Below are positions 8,627 through 18,008 of a DNA stretch of 64,000 nucleotides, piece after piece. The stretch lies in contig JARFRB010000097.1 of the NCBI GenBank assembly GCA_029287455.1, forward strand, positions 1 to 64,000. Direction: 5' to 3'. Both the position numbers and the translations under genes were made by a program. Position 1 is the first letter of the stretch. Every line of letters begins with the position of its first letter. This DNA is from Pelagibius litoralis (lineage in GTDB: Bacteria; Pseudomonadota; Alphaproteobacteria; Kiloniellales; DSM-21159). The notes under the pieces are model-generated. The model was not told the origin of the DNA. It was given only the letters and a program-made list of their open reading frames with translations, and did not search any database.

Positions 8627-10033
8627 ATGAGCGACGATCTGGCCTTAATGTCCGCGGTCGAGATCCTGCGCGGGTTCGCGGATGGCCGTTTGTCACCGGT
8701 GGAGGTGACGCAGGCCGCGCTGAAACAAGTGAAAACGCATGACGGCACCTTGAATGCCTTCGTCTTGCTGGACGAGGAAGCTGCTGTCGAAGCGGCCCGG
8801 CAAAGCGAGGCACGCTGGCAGCATAAGGCCCCGCTCGGGCGCTTGGACGGTGTCCCCACGACCATCAAAGACATCGTGCTGACCAAAGGTTGGCCGACGC
8901 TTCGCGGTTCCGCTGCCGTCGACCCGGCCGGCCCTTGGCGAGAAGACGCGCCCGCGACGGCGCGCTTGCGCGAGCACGGCGCGGTTCTGCTCGGAAAGAC
9001 AACGACCCCGGAATTTGGCTGGAAGGGTGTTACGGATTCCCCGGTGAGCGGCATAACGCGCAACCCCTGGGATCCAAGCATGACGCCAGGGGGATCGAGC
9101 GGGGGTGCCGCGGCGGCGGCGGCGGCCGGCATGGGGGCCTTGCATGTGGGAACCGATGGCGGAGGATCCATCCGCATTCCCTGCGGCTTTACGGGCATCC
9201 CGGGGATCAAGGCGACGTTTGGGCGGGTTCCGGCCTGGCCCTTGAGCCCTTTCGGCACCGTTTCACACGTCGGCCCCATGGCGCGCACCGTGGCCGATTG
9301 TGCCTTGATGCTTACAGTGATGGCTGAACCCGATGCGCGTGACCCCTACGCACTTCCCTACGCGGGCGAGGACTACACCGATGGGCTCGACAACGGGGTT
9401 CAGGGCCTCAAGCTTGCTTACTTTCCGTCGCTGGGCGGCTACCCCGTGGATCCCGAGGTGGCCCGCCTGGTCGACGCCGCGGCACGGAGCTTTGAGGATT
9501 TGGGGGCGCTGGTGGAGCAGCCGGAGCTTCAGCTTCCCGATCTCGTGGAGGTATTCAAGGTAATGTGGTGCGGCGGCGCGGCCAATCTGCTGCGCAAGCT
9601 TACACCGGACCAAGAAGGGCGCGTGGAACCGGGCCTGCGGGAAATCGCGCAGGCAGGCGCGGCCTATTCCCTTTATGACTACCTTGACGCCTTGGCGGCG
9701 CGCGAAGCCTTGACCTCGACGCTTGCCCTCTTGCAACGCCAGTTTGATCTCTTGCTTCTGCCCAGCTTGCCAATTACCGCCTTCGAGGCGGGGCGGGAGG
9801 TGCCCGAGGGGGCGGGTCAGGCGCGCTGGTGGGAGTGGACGCCCTTCACCTGGCCTTTCAACCTGACCGGCCAGCCAGCCGCCAGCGTGCCTTGTGGCCT
9901 CGCCGGAAACGGCTTGCCCGTTGGGCTGCAACTGGTAGGACGCCGCTACGATGACGCCTTGGTTCTGCGGGCGGCGCAGGCCTTCGAGGCGCGCTTTCCC
10001 CCGAAGTTTCCGAGGCTCGCGGGCGCGCCTTAG
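8627..10033 (+). CDS. Amidase (amidase-signature family, GatA-like)
   Basis: 468 residues, full length for the family. The triad is visible: Lys in TTIKDIV (about residue 80), cis-Ser in GGSSGGAA (about 158) and the nucleophile in DGGGSIRIP (about 179). It is a second, longer amidase next to the AMI1-like one but divergently oriented across 116 bp. It is not expected to be the aminoacyl-tRNA amidotransferase subunit, because gatB and gatC are absent. Substrate unknown. Its stop overlaps the convergent gcrA stop by 4 nt (10030-10033). Confidence 0.9.
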   Translation: MSDDLALMSAVEILRGFADGRLSPVEVTQAALKQVKTHDGTLNAFVLLDEEAAVEAARQSEARWQHKAPLGRLDGVPTTIKDIVLTKGWPTLRGSAAVDPAGPWREDAPATARLREHGAVLLGKTTTPEFGWKGVTDSPVSGITRNPWDPSMTPGGSSGGAAAAAAAGMGALHVGTDGGGSIRIPCGFTGIPGIKATFGRVPAWPLSPFGTVSHVGPMARTVADCALMLTVMAEPDARDPYALPYAGEDYTDGLDNGVQGLKLAYFPSLGGYPVDPEVARLVDAAARSFEDLGALVEQPELQLPDLVEVFKVMWCGGAANLLRKLTPDQEGRVEPGLREIAQAGAAYSLYDYLDALAAREALTSTLALLQRQFDLLLLPSLPITAFEAGREVPEGAGQARWWEWTPFTWPFNLTGQPAASVPCGLAGNGLPVGLQLVGRRYDDALVLRAAQAFEARFPPKFPRLAGAP

Positions 10034-10497
10034 GCGGCAGCGGACTCCCGCTCGCGCGTTTTCGACACATAAGCAAGTTCGCAATGCGCCCGGCAGTAAG
10101 GTTTGCCGGGGGCAGTTGCCTCGCCGCAGAAATGGAAGTCGGCCGTCGCCGGATCACCGATTGGCCAGGCACAGCTCTGTTGACCCGCGCTGGTGCGCTT
10201 GCCAGAAGAGCGCGGCGGCTCGACGGCCGGTGTCGGCTCGGAAGCGACTTCCGGGTCTTCCGGCGGCAGCGGAGCAGCGGCCTCGATCAGCGGTTTGGCG
10301 AAGATGGCGGAGCGCCGCCGCGGCGCAGAGCCGCTGCCCTTACGGATGGGTGAAGGGCGCGAGGGCAGCTTGAGCCGATGCGCCTTCCCAACGACCGCGT
10401 TCTTGGAAATACCGAGTTTCTTGCCGATGACGGAGGCTGAATGTCCCGCGTCCCAAAGGTGCACGAGCTCCTCAATACGTTCCTCTGTCCAAGTCAT
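10030..10497 (-). CDS. gcrA: GcrA cell-cycle transcriptional regulator
   Basis: 155 residues from the ATG at 10497. The N-terminal helix-turn-helix begins MTWTEERIEEL and continues through SASVIGKKLG to NAVVGKAHRL, the GcrA DNA-binding signature. A proline- and charge-rich linker follows, then a C-terminal domain with C-W-P, C-G and YCRAHC cysteines/histidines, which contacts sigma-70 RNA polymerase. GcrA acts at promoters containing GANTC sites methylated by CcrM. A start 11 codons upstream is possible, but the conserved N-terminus and an AGGGAG 11 nt upstream favour this one. Confidence 0.93.
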   Translation of the reverse strand: MTWTEERIEELVHLWDAGHSASVIGKKLGISKNAVVGKAHRLKLPSRPSPIRKGSGSAPRRRSAIFAKPLIEAAAPLPPEDPEVASEPTPAVEPPRSSGKRTSAGQQSCAWPIGDPATADFHFCGEATAPGKPYCRAHCELAYVSKTRERESAAA

Positions 10498-10740
10498 CGC
10501 TGATACGCTCCCTAGATATGCCATTAACAAAATATGGAAAGAAATCTATTCGACCACACCATATCGTGTAGCTTTATCGAAGTCGAGTGGGGAAGGTGAC
10601 GTTTCTGTGGAAAACCGTTTCCCGGCCGCCCCCTCGAATCATCGGCTGGCGCCGGACGGCGCCTTTTGCTAGGAGAACGCCACGGAACAGGTGTCGCGCG
10701 GCCTTTGCGGGGCGTGACGGAGTGGAGTGGGAAAGCGTAG

Positions 10741-11271
10741 ATGAGTTACAGCAGCCGCGGCGTGCTCTTGGGCGTGTTGTCGATGGTCGTCATCGTCACC
10801 GCCTCCAACATCTTGGTGCAGTACCCGATCAACGACTTCCTCACCTACGGCGCTTTCACCTACCCCGTGGCGTTCCTGATAACCGACCTGTCCAACCGCA
10901 CCTTGGGACCGGCCAAGGCGCGTCAAGTGGTTGCGGCCGGTTTCGTGGTCGCTGTGATTGCATCGCTGGAACTCGCGACCGTGCGGATCGCGCTTGCTTC
11001 GGGCTCCGCTTTCCTGGTCGCCCAGCTTTTGGACATCACGGTCTTTGACCGCCTGCGCCGGATGGCATGGTGGCAGGCGCCGCTGTTTTCCTCCGTCATC
11101 GCCTCGGCGCTCGATACAGCGCTTTTCTTCGCCCTGGCCTTCGCCGGAACGGACGTGCCATGGGTCACCCTGGCGATGGGCGACTACTTGGTGAAGCTTC
11201 TGGTCGCCCTCGCGATGCTGATACCCTTCCGCTTGCTGATGAGCCAGCTTCCCGCGCGCGGTGCGGCGTAG
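10741..11271 (+). CDS. VUT/YhhQ family transporter (queuosine precursor type)
   Basis: 176 residues with about five to six hydrophobic helices. The family landmarks are present: NILVQYP and the TYPVAFLITDLSNR segment, the Asp-Leu-Thr/Ser-Asn signature shared by YhhQ/COG1738 proteins that import 7-cyano- or 7-aminomethyl-7-deazaguanine for queuosine synthesis. It is in the inner membrane. The 207-bp leader was inspected for a preQ1 aptamer and none was recognised. Assignment to the VUT family is firm; the exact deazapurine transported is inferred. Confidence 0.85.
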   Translation: MSYSSRGVLLGVLSMVVIVTASNILVQYPINDFLTYGAFTYPVAFLITDLSNRTLGPAKARQVVAAGFVVAVIASLELATVRIALASGSAFLVAQLLDITVFDRLRRMAWWQAPLFSSVIASALDTALFFALAFAGTDVPWVTLAMGDYLVKLLVALAMLIPFRLLMSQLPARGAA

Positions 11272-11319
11272 AGCGATTCCGCGAACCTTGGCTTGGGGCC
11301 ACGCGTATCGGAGCGCTGG

Positions 11320-11655
11320 TTATTGCCCAAGGGAATCGAGATAGCGCACCAGGTCTTCAACCTCTTGGTTCGTAAGCTGGGGATCTGGCATGCGCGGATG
11401 CGGGTCCACGAGAAATCCGCGGAGTTGAGCCTCCGTCACTCCGGGCTGAGTGGCGACCTGCCGGAAAGAGGGCACGGCGTCGGTGCCGCGGCCGCCCTCT
11501 TCCACGACGTGGCAATGGGCGCAGACCTGCCGGGCGATATCCAAGCCGCGCGCCGCGTCACCCTGCTGGGATAGCGCCGCCGGCGCGAAACCGGCCAGGA
11601 GCGTGAAGACCCCCAAGGGGACAAGAGCGAAGCGAAGGGTACGAGGCCTGACCAT
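11320..11655 (-). CDS. Periplasmic c-type cytochrome
   Basis: 111 residues with an N-terminal signal peptide (hydrophobic core FALVPLGVFTLLAGFAP, cleavage near ALSQ). The mature domain of about 80 residues has one haem-attachment motif CAHCH and, near the end, a probable Met axial ligand in HPRMPDP, followed by the terminal helix VEDLVRYLDSL. This is a small class I monohaem cytochrome acting in periplasmic electron transfer. No oxidase or dehydrogenase gene adjoins it, so the partner is unknown. Confidence 0.9.
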   Translation of the reverse strand: MVRPRTLRFALVPLGVFTLLAGFAPAALSQQGDAARGLDIARQVCAHCHVVEEGGRGTDAVPSFRQVATQPGVTEAQLRGFLVDPHPRMPDPQLTNQEVEDLVRYLDSLGQ

Positions 11656-11849
11656 GGCGCCACCTTTCCTGAAGCTGGCGGAAGTTCCCGCCTGGAGTCC
11701 GAAACAACCGCCTTAACGCGAGTTTGTGGGGAAAAGGCTACCCGATATCGCGCCCAGATTCGCGAAAAAATGCGTTATATAGTATGTAATGAGGCCGATG
11801 TGCCAAACACCCTATAAGCCTCGTTCACAGTTTGAGCCTAGGCGCGAAG

Positions 11850-12434
11850 ATGGACGTCGATAGTCTCTACCAAGCCCTGTTGGCGCACGCCGGATCGCCG
11901 TCGGTCGTTGCCCTCGGCATTCTAGCGGCCACCTTTGTGCTGGAAGATGTGGCCAGTGTCGCCGCCGCGCTTTTGGCCGCCGCTGGCGTTATCGCCCCTG
12001 GTTTAGCCTTGGCGGCGCTTTTCGCCGGCATCGTGCTTGGGGATCTTGGGCTCTATGGATTGGGCCGTTTGGCGACGCGAAATCCTTTTGCCAGGCGGAT
12101 CCTGCGGCGCCGGGGATTGATTCAAGCGCGGGGATGGATGGACTCAAGGCTTTTCGCCTCGGTTTTCGGTGCGCGTTTCGTGCCCGGCGCGCGGCTGCCC
12201 ACCTACACGGCCAGCGGATTTCTGGGCCTGTCGTTCCTGCGGTTCGCGCTCGCGGCGGTGATCGCGAGCGTGATTTGGACCAGCGGCCTTTTCGCTGTGA
12301 TCTATTCCTTCGGCGCTTTGGTTTGGCAAGAGCTCGGCCCATGGCGCTGGGCCGCCGCCGCGACGCTGCTGTCTTGCGCGATTGTTCTTCCGCGTCTTTG
12401 GGTTCGTTTTGGCCGAGTCACGCAGCGGGGGTGA
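11850..12434 (+). CDS. DedA family membrane protein
   Basis: 194 residues with the DedA/SNARE-associated layout: two re-entrant or short hydrophobic segments (FVLEDVASVAAALLA, then LGLYGLGRL), the conserved basic loop with FGARFVPGARLPTYTASG, and C-terminal helices. DedA proteins are inner-membrane proteins involved in envelope lipid (undecaprenyl phosphate or phospholipid) translocation and proton-motive homeostasis. The ATG at 11850 is preferred over a TTG six codons upstream. Only 6 nt separate its stop from the following ATP-grasp gene, so the two are almost certainly co-translated. Confidence 0.88.
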   Translation: MDVDSLYQALLAHAGSPSVVALGILAATFVLEDVASVAAALLAAAGVIAPGLALAALFAGIVLGDLGLYGLGRLATRNPFARRILRRRGLIQARGWMDSRLFASVFGARFVPGARLPTYTASGFLGLSFLRFALAAVIASVIWTSGLFAVIYSFGALVWQELGPWRWAAAATLLSCAIVLPRLWVRFGRVTQRG

Positions 12435-12440
12435 AGGGTC

Positions 12441-13610
12441 ATGCCCACGCTCCAGAGCTTTTCTCATGAGAAGGCCGTCGGACCGGTAAATGGGGAGGCG
12501 CAGCCAGCGCCAGACCTCCACCCGGGCATGCCGCCACTCGACCTCTCAGGTAAGCAACTGTCGTTCTTCGAGTTCTGGCCGACCAAGCTGTTCTACATCC
12601 CAATTGGCGTGCAATGGCTTTGGCTCTCGTTGAAGTTCCGGGGCTTGACGCTGCCGACGCTTGCCAACCCCGGCTTTCCCTTCGGTGGACTGATCGGGGA
12701 GTCGAAGTCCCGGATATTGGACCTCGCCGGCCCCGCGGCCCGAGCGCGCATCGCCCCGTGGATACTGGTTCGCGGCGCGGCCGACCAGGGCCGTCCAGGG
12801 TTGGATTGCCGGCGGATTCAGGAGCGCTTGGATTCGGCGGGCCTTAGCTTTCCCCTGGTGGCCAAGCCGGATATCGGCTGCCGGGGAGCGGGTGTGAGGC
12901 TATTGCGCGGCCCGCGCGATCTCGCTGGCTATCTCGCGGGCTTTCCCCAGGATTGCGACCTTGTTCTGCAACGCTATGTGCCTCACGAGGGCGAGGCCGG
13001 CGTGTTCTACGTGAAGCTGCCAGGTGAGTCGAAGGGCAAGCTTTTATCGGTGACCCTGAAGTACTTTCCCAAGGTGGTGGGCGACGGGCGCGCGACCCTG
13101 CGCGAGCTGATTGCCCGAGATCCCCGGGCCAGGCGGGTCGCGCGGCTTTATATCCGGCGCCATCGCGCACGCCTGAACGAGGTCATTCCCGAGGGCGAGC
13201 CCTACCGGCTGGTGTTCTCCGGCAGCCACTGCCGAGGGGCCATTTTCCGCGATGGCCGGCCCTACGTGACTCCCGCGATGACCGAGGCGTTCGAGGAAAT
13301 AGCCCGGGACTTGCCGGAATTCTACTTCGGGCGCTTTGATGTGCGGTTTCCCGACATCGAGTCATTGCGCCGGGGCGAGGACTTCACCGTGGTGGAAATC
13401 AATGGGGCCGGTAGCGAGGGCACGCACATCTGGGACCGCAAGACCACCTTGCTAGAAGCGTATCGTTCCTTGATGGAGCAAAGCGCGCTGCTCTACGAGG
13501 TCGGTTTCCGCAACCGCGCCCGCGGGTTTCGACCGGCGAACCTGCGCCAGGTTTGGCGGGTCTACTGGTCGGAGAAAAGGCTCGTCGCGCAATATCCCTC
13601 AACCGATTGA
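12441..13610 (+). CDS. ATP-grasp ligase-like protein paired with DedA
   Basis: 389 residues. The N-terminal third has an aromatic, possibly membrane-associated segment (FFEFWPTKLFYIPIGVQWLW). The remainder resembles an ATP-grasp domain: lysine in FPLVAKPDIGCRGAGV (about residues 137-152), an adenine-clamp stretch LVLQRYVP, and Mg2+ ligands in DVRF and VVEINGAGSEG near 315-330. ATP-grasp enzymes join a carboxylate to an amine or thiol through an acyl phosphate; the substrates here are unknown. Such genes are sometimes called D-alanine-D-alanine ligase, but the true Ddl signatures are not obvious. Coupled to dedA, so a role in an envelope modification is an inference. Confidence 0.8.
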   Translation: MPTLQSFSHEKAVGPVNGEAQPAPDLHPGMPPLDLSGKQLSFFEFWPTKLFYIPIGVQWLWLSLKFRGLTLPTLANPGFPFGGLIGESKSRILDLAGPAARARIAPWILVRGAADQGRPGLDCRRIQERLDSAGLSFPLVAKPDIGCRGAGVRLLRGPRDLAGYLAGFPQDCDLVLQRYVPHEGEAGVFYVKLPGESKGKLLSVTLKYFPKVVGDGRATLRELIARDPRARRVARLYIRRHRARLNEVIPEGEPYRLVFSGSHCRGAIFRDGRPYVTPAMTEAFEEIARDLPEFYFGRFDVRFPDIESLRRGEDFTVVEINGAGSEGTHIWDRKTTLLEAYRSLMEQSALLYEVGFRNRARGFRPANLRQVWRVYWSEKRLVAQYPSTD

Positions 13611-13660
13611 CGCTTTTGCCGCCGCGGCGGCCAGGAGCCCCGTTTCGTTGGCGAACGCGG

Positions 13661-14578
13661 CTAGGCGAGCAGGCTCGCGGCCCCGGCGATGCGGTAGTGG
13701 CCCTGCGCGACCACGTCCGACGGCGCTCGCCGCCAATCGGCCTCCATAAAGTCCAACGCGGTGGCGTAGCGATCCACCAGGTCGCTATTGCCGACGAGCA
13801 ACACGCTTTCGCGGGTCCTCATGAAGTTCGCGCGGCCTTCGCGCAGTTCCTCTCCGATGAGAAGGCCCGAGAGATAATCGGCCGCCGCCTCCTTCTCAAG
13901 CTGATGGAACAAGGTGAGGGTGCGCGAGGCGAAAAGCCTGTGTAAGAGCGCCCCTTCACCAGCCATTCCCGCCGTCAGTCCACGCAAGAATCCTTCCCGG
14001 CGAAACGGGCCTGTCACCATCAGGCGCCCAAGGATGGTGTGATCGCGCAAGGCTGCGAAGACTTCGCCGGTCATATATGTCGCGAAGCGGGTCAGCGCGC
14101 GGTTCTCTAGCCGGACCCACTTGCTATGAGTGCCCGGAAGAATGAGCAGCGCCGTGTCCCCGCTCTCTGGAAAGCACCCTAGAATCTGCGTTTCCTCGCC
14201 CCGCATGACGTCCGGCGTGCCCTCGGCGTCGTGGTGACGCAAGCCCGCGACGAAATGGATGGTCCGCCCGCTGGCGGTGGTATGGGAAATCAGGCTTCGC
14301 GCGAGATCGGATAAGTTGCACGGCGTCGTGAGATAGGGTGTTTCGATCCAGCCCTGACGGCTCGTGATCATTCCCGAGGCAAGTGTGGGAAGGTTTGGGT
14401 ATCTCTCCAACCAAGTGGACAGAACCGATTCAAGCACGTCTTCGAAGGCGTTGTCCGGCGTGTTGAGGATTCCCCAAGGGCCCTCGGCGCGCTCGCGCAC
14501 TTCGCCCGACGCGCCGACCAGATAGGCGCGGAACGACGATGTGCCCCAGTCGACACTGATCAGGCTGGGTTCTGCCAT
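13661..14578 (-). CDS. dgoK: 2-dehydro-3-deoxygalactonokinase
   Basis: 305 residues from the ATG at 14578 (an ATG six codons upstream is also possible). The N-terminus SVDWGTSSFRAYL is the phosphate-binding loop of the DgoK family, and LPGTHSKWV with a later TGEVFAAL segment are further family landmarks. The enzyme phosphorylates 2-keto-3-deoxygalactonate in the De Ley-Doudoroff galactose/galactonate route. The usual partner aldolase (DgoA) and dehydratase are not adjacent, so the pathway is scattered or incomplete here. Confidence 0.9.
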   Translation of the reverse strand: MAEPSLISVDWGTSSFRAYLVGASGEVRERAEGPWGILNTPDNAFEDVLESVLSTWLERYPNLPTLASGMITSRQGWIETPYLTTPCNLSDLARSLISHTTASGRTIHFVAGLRHHDAEGTPDVMRGEETQILGCFPESGDTALLILPGTHSKWVRLENRALTRFATYMTGEVFAALRDHTILGRLMVTGPFRREGFLRGLTAGMAGEGALLHRLFASRTLTLFHQLEKEAAADYLSGLLIGEELREGRANFMRTRESVLLVGNSDLVDRYATALDFMEADWRRAPSDVVAQGHYRIAGAASLLA

Positions 14579-14648
14579 GGCGCTTGCTCCTGGCACGGCA
14601 TCGTCCGCACGTCAAGGCAACGATGCGCCGGTGGGGAAGGATAGCGGC

Positions 14649-16562
14649 TCAGGGCTGTAGCCAGAAGGAATCGGGCTCGTACAATCCGAAGTTGGCGCCG
14701 GGATACCAGGCGAAGATGCCCTCTTCCGGAACGTTCATCAGGCCGCGCGACACCACGATGGGCTGGGGCACGCTCGCGACCGTGCCGATGGTGAATACCT
14801 GCTGGGCGTGAATTGCGAGCATTTCGAGCCAGAGGTCCGCGCGTTCGGTGTCATCGGTCGCTTCCGTCCACTGTGCTTGCAGGTCCAAAAGCTTCTGGAC
14901 TTCCGGCAGATCCACGGGCTCACCCGCTTGACCGTCGGTTTGCTCATAAGCACCCCATTTCGGCCATTGCGGATTGAAGCGGTGATCGGGCACCAGCTCC
15001 TCGGGAGTGGTTTGGGCCGTCGCGATGCCTTTGGATAGGCCGGTCCACACCGACATCACAGTTTCGCCCGAGGCGATGCGGCCCCGGACCACGTCGCGCT
15101 GACTGGGCTTCGGCAGCAGCTTGACGCCAACCTCCGCCCAGGTGCTTTTGATGAGTTCGAGGATATCGGTTTGCTCGCTGCTCTCGCCCGCTGTCTCGAC
15201 GATGAGATCGAGGGGGCGGCCATCGGGCAGGAGCCGGATGCCTTGATCCGTGCGCTCGGTAAGGCCCATCTCATCGAGCAGCCGGTTCGCACCTTCCAGG
15301 TCGAAGGTGGCCGAGGCTTCGGCGAATTCTGGGCGGAAGAGGGGGCTCGAAGGCAGGACGGTATTGGCGCTGGGCCGCGCCAGGCCGTAGTAAAGCACGG
15401 CATTGATGGTGTCCCGGTCGATAGCCAGGCTCAGCGCGCGCCGAAAGCGCGAGTCACGCAGGACCTCGCGCCAAGCCGGATCGTTGACGTTGAGGTTGGG
15501 GTAAAGCGCCATTTGGGAGCCGATGCCCTGGCTCCACAACAGCGTCGCATAGTCGGCCTCACCCTCTTGGTCGCGCAGCATCGCCATGTCGTTGAAGGAA
15601 AGTCCGCGCGCCTGAAGATCGCTTTCTCCTGTGGTGGTCTTGGCGGGAATGAGGCTGTTACTCGTGACCAAGAGAACCACCTCGTCGAGATAGGGAAGTT
15701 GGCGCCCCTCCTCGTCCACCCTATGGAAATAAGGATTGCGGGGCGCGCGAAACCGCTTCGCCGGCGGCCGGTTGCCGAGCCGCCAGGCCTGCAGCGTCGG
15801 CAGGTCGGGATTGTCCAGGCGGTACATGTTGCCGAAGCGCTCGTGCAGGGCCGCCCAACTCTCCACCACCTCCTCCTCGCTGAGGCGCTCTAGAGCCTCA
15901 GGGTCGGCGTAGCCGCCGTGGAACTGTTTGAGATAGTGGGCCGGGCGATAGACGAAGAGCGGATAGGCGCCGGCGATCCGGGGCAGGAAGAAGGGGTTGG
16001 GCCGGCTCCAGGTATAACGGACGGTATAGTCGTCGAGCACCTCGAAGAGCGGTGCTTCCCCCTCGACGAGCATGGCGCTGGGCGGGCCGCCCGGCGAGAG
16101 CTCTTCGTTGTTTGCCACATCCTCCCAGAAATACCGGAAATCCTCGGCGGTGAAGGGGTGGCCATCGGACCAGCGATGCCCTTCACGCAGCTTGAAGGTG
16201 AAGATCCGGCCCTCGTCCACGGTGATATCCCGCAAAATATCCGGGCGAAGCTGCAAGTCGCGATCGTAGCCAACCAAGCGGGCATAGCCGTAGACCACGA
16301 GAAGCTTCGTGTCCGATGGATTTCTCACCATGGTCCTGAGGGCGCCGCCGTACTGGCCTGTTTGGCGGCCGGTCGCCGCCATGTTCACAACGAGGGGCTC
16401 CACCGGCAAGCGCTCGGCCAAGGGCGGAAGCTCGCCGGCGGCAACGGCTTCCGCCAGACTTGGTGGATCCTCCGCAACTGCCGCAGCGGGAAATGCAATG
16501 ACAGCCGAAAGCGCCGCGCCGCGGAGCCACCTAGCTAGCCATGGGGCGCGTTTCGCTTCCAT
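14649..16562 (-). CDS. ABC transporter substrate-binding protein, peptide (SBP_5) type
   Basis: 637 residues, large even for cluster C binding proteins. A signal peptide precedes residue 35 (ALSAVIAFPAAAVAEDP). The mature part has the SBP_5 layout, including GGALRTM, a FTFKLREGHRWSDGHPF segment, FRRALSLAIDR and a long C-terminal lobe. It would deliver oligopeptides or other amphipathic solutes to an ABC permease, but no permease or ATPase genes adjoin it, making it an orphan. The ATG at 16562 is chosen over one 16 codons upstream because it gives a standard signal peptide. Confidence 0.9.
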   Translation of the reverse strand: MEAKRAPWLARWLRGAALSAVIAFPAAAVAEDPPSLAEAVAAGELPPLAERLPVEPLVVNMAATGRQTGQYGGALRTMVRNPSDTKLLVVYGYARLVGYDRDLQLRPDILRDITVDEGRIFTFKLREGHRWSDGHPFTAEDFRYFWEDVANNEELSPGGPPSAMLVEGEAPLFEVLDDYTVRYTWSRPNPFFLPRIAGAYPLFVYRPAHYLKQFHGGYADPEALERLSEEEVVESWAALHERFGNMYRLDNPDLPTLQAWRLGNRPPAKRFRAPRNPYFHRVDEEGRQLPYLDEVVLLVTSNSLIPAKTTTGESDLQARGLSFNDMAMLRDQEGEADYATLLWSQGIGSQMALYPNLNVNDPAWREVLRDSRFRRALSLAIDRDTINAVLYYGLARPSANTVLPSSPLFRPEFAEASATFDLEGANRLLDEMGLTERTDQGIRLLPDGRPLDLIVETAGESSEQTDILELIKSTWAEVGVKLLPKPSQRDVVRGRIASGETVMSVWTGLSKGIATAQTTPEELVPDHRFNPQWPKWGAYEQTDGQAGEPVDLPEVQKLLDLQAQWTEATDDTERADLWLEMLAIHAQQVFTIGTVASVPQPIVVSRGLMNVPEEGIFAWYPGANFGLYEPDSFWLQP

Positions 16563-16708
16563 CACAGCCCTCAAGCACGACGATGCGGCACGAAGTGCCG
16601 GGCGCTTCACCTCTGCGCCCGAAACAAGAAAATAGCATCCGGCGGTATCGCTTAAAACCCAATTCGGGCCTCGTCGCGATACCGCCGGGCGCGGCTTCGA
16701 GCGCTTGA

Positions 16709-17503
16709 TCAGAAAGTGCGGGTTTCGCCCGGCTCCATGACCACGACCTCGGCCTCGGTCTCGCCCAGGGCTTCAATCAGTTCTTCCGGCGTGCCCTTCA
16801 GCAGCGGGAAGGTACCGTAGTGAACCGGCACGATGGTTCGGGGGCCTAGCAGGTTCTCGATGGCGTAAGCGGCGTGCGTCGGGTCCATGGTGAAGTGCCC
16901 GCCGATCGGCAGGAAAGCCACGTCCGGATCGTAGAACGAGCCGATGAAGGCCATGTCCGCGAAGACGCCGGTGTCGCCCGCGTGATAGATCGTCTTGCCG
17001 TCCTCCAGCTCGATGATGAAGCCGATGGGCTCGCCACCGGGGTGCACGGCGCCGTCGTGAATGACCTCGGAGCTATGATCCGCGCCGACCATGGTCACCG
17101 TGATTCCCTCCACCGGCTGGATCGGGCCGCCCTTGTTGAAGCGGATCAACTGCTCCTTCGAGAGCAGGCCCAAGAGGCGGAAGGTTTGACCCATGTCGGA
17201 ATTCATGGCGACCTTGGCCCCTGTCATTCCAGCCAGCTCTACGGTGTCGCCGACATGATCGCCGTGCCCGTGGGTCAGGAGGATGAGGTCCACTTCGCCA
17301 ATCTTGGACAGGTCCTTGTATTCTTCCGGGGTCTTGGGGTTGTTGGAGATGAAGGGGTCGACGAGGATCACCTTGCCGCCCGGTGTTGAAATTTTGAGGG
17401 CGGATTGCTCGAACCATTGAATTTCCACCGCGAGGGCGGGCGCGGCCGCTAGGCACAACACGGCCATGGCGATGGCCCCGATCCGGGCGAACGTGATCGT
17501 CAT
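16709..17503 (-). CDS. Secreted metallo-beta-lactamase-fold hydrolase (UPF0173-like)
   Basis: 264 residues. Signal peptide with core IGAIAMAVLCLAAAP, cleavage after ALA. The mature protein matches the UPF0173/YtkL-type metal-dependent hydrolases: LLTHGHGDHVGD (the HxHxDH metal motif), HAGDTGVF, and HYGTFPLL near the end. The cytoplasmic homologues lack a signal peptide, so this copy looks like a periplasmic version. Substrate is unknown. The start is fixed by an AAGGAAG ribosome-binding site 7 nt before the ATG at 17503. Confidence 0.9.
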   Translation of the reverse strand: MTITFARIGAIAMAVLCLAAAPALAVEIQWFEQSALKISTPGGKVILVDPFISNNPKTPEEYKDLSKIGEVDLILLTHGHGDHVGDTVELAGMTGAKVAMNSDMGQTFRLLGLLSKEQLIRFNKGGPIQPVEGITVTMVGADHSSEVIHDGAVHPGGEPIGFIIELEDGKTIYHAGDTGVFADMAFIGSFYDPDVAFLPIGGHFTMDPTHAAYAIENLLGPRTIVPVHYGTFPLLKGTPEELIEALGETEAEVVVMEPGETRTF

Positions 17504-17684
17504 GCGAAACTTCCTTGCTGGGATTGAGCGCAAACGAGCTTAGACGAGTTGGCCACTGCGCGATATTGAATTTCCGTGAGCGGAAGAAGCCGGGCGCTCC
17601 GGTGCAAGGGGCTCGGGCCAAAGGGGGTTCGGGCCGAAAGGGGCGCGTGCGGAATGGGGCGACAGTGGAAGGGCGGGACCGCAA

Positions 17685-18008
17685 TCAGGCCCTTTGCTGC
17701 TTCCACTTTTTCAGCCGCCGCTCCATCACGTCGAAGGCGTCACGCACCGCGACCATGACATCGGCATGGGCATCGACGTTGCCCGGTTTTCCGGTCACCA
17801 GCAATTCCGACCCCGGCACGCGCACCTCGATGTGAACCTCGTAAAGGTTGCCGCTTTGGTGACTTTCGTGGGGGGCCTTGATGAAGACGTGGCAACTGGT
17901 GATCCCGCTATAAAAACGCTCAAGCCTCTGCGCACGCTCGCGAACCCGAGTCTCGACCGCCGGGGATACGTCCATATTGCGAAAGGAAATTTCCAAGGGT
18001 GTTTGCAT
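17685..18008 (-). CDS. hpf: Short ribosome hibernation-promoting factor (HPF/RaiA)
   Basis: 107 residues starting MQTPLEISFRNMD. The fold is the beta-alpha-beta-beta-beta-alpha HPF/RaiA domain: helix VETRVRERAQRLERFY, strand SCHVFIKAP, and the basic C-terminal helix DAFDVMERRLKKWKQ that sits in the mRNA/tRNA channel of the 30S subunit. There is no C-terminal dimerisation domain, so this is a short HPF or YfiA-like form; many alphaproteobacteria also have a long HPF elsewhere. It is divergent from a host-attachment-family gene across 154 bp, which suggests shared stress control. Confidence 0.88.
   Translation of the reverse strand: MQTPLEISFRNMDVSPAVETRVRERAQRLERFYSGITSCHVFIKAPHESHQSGNLYEVHIEVRVPGSELLVTGKPGNVDAHADVMVAVRDAFDVMERRLKKWKQQRA

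Noticed and set aside
10534-10740. preQ1 riboswitch before the VUT transporter gene
   Set aside because: No convincing preQ1 aptamer core could be drawn in this leader.
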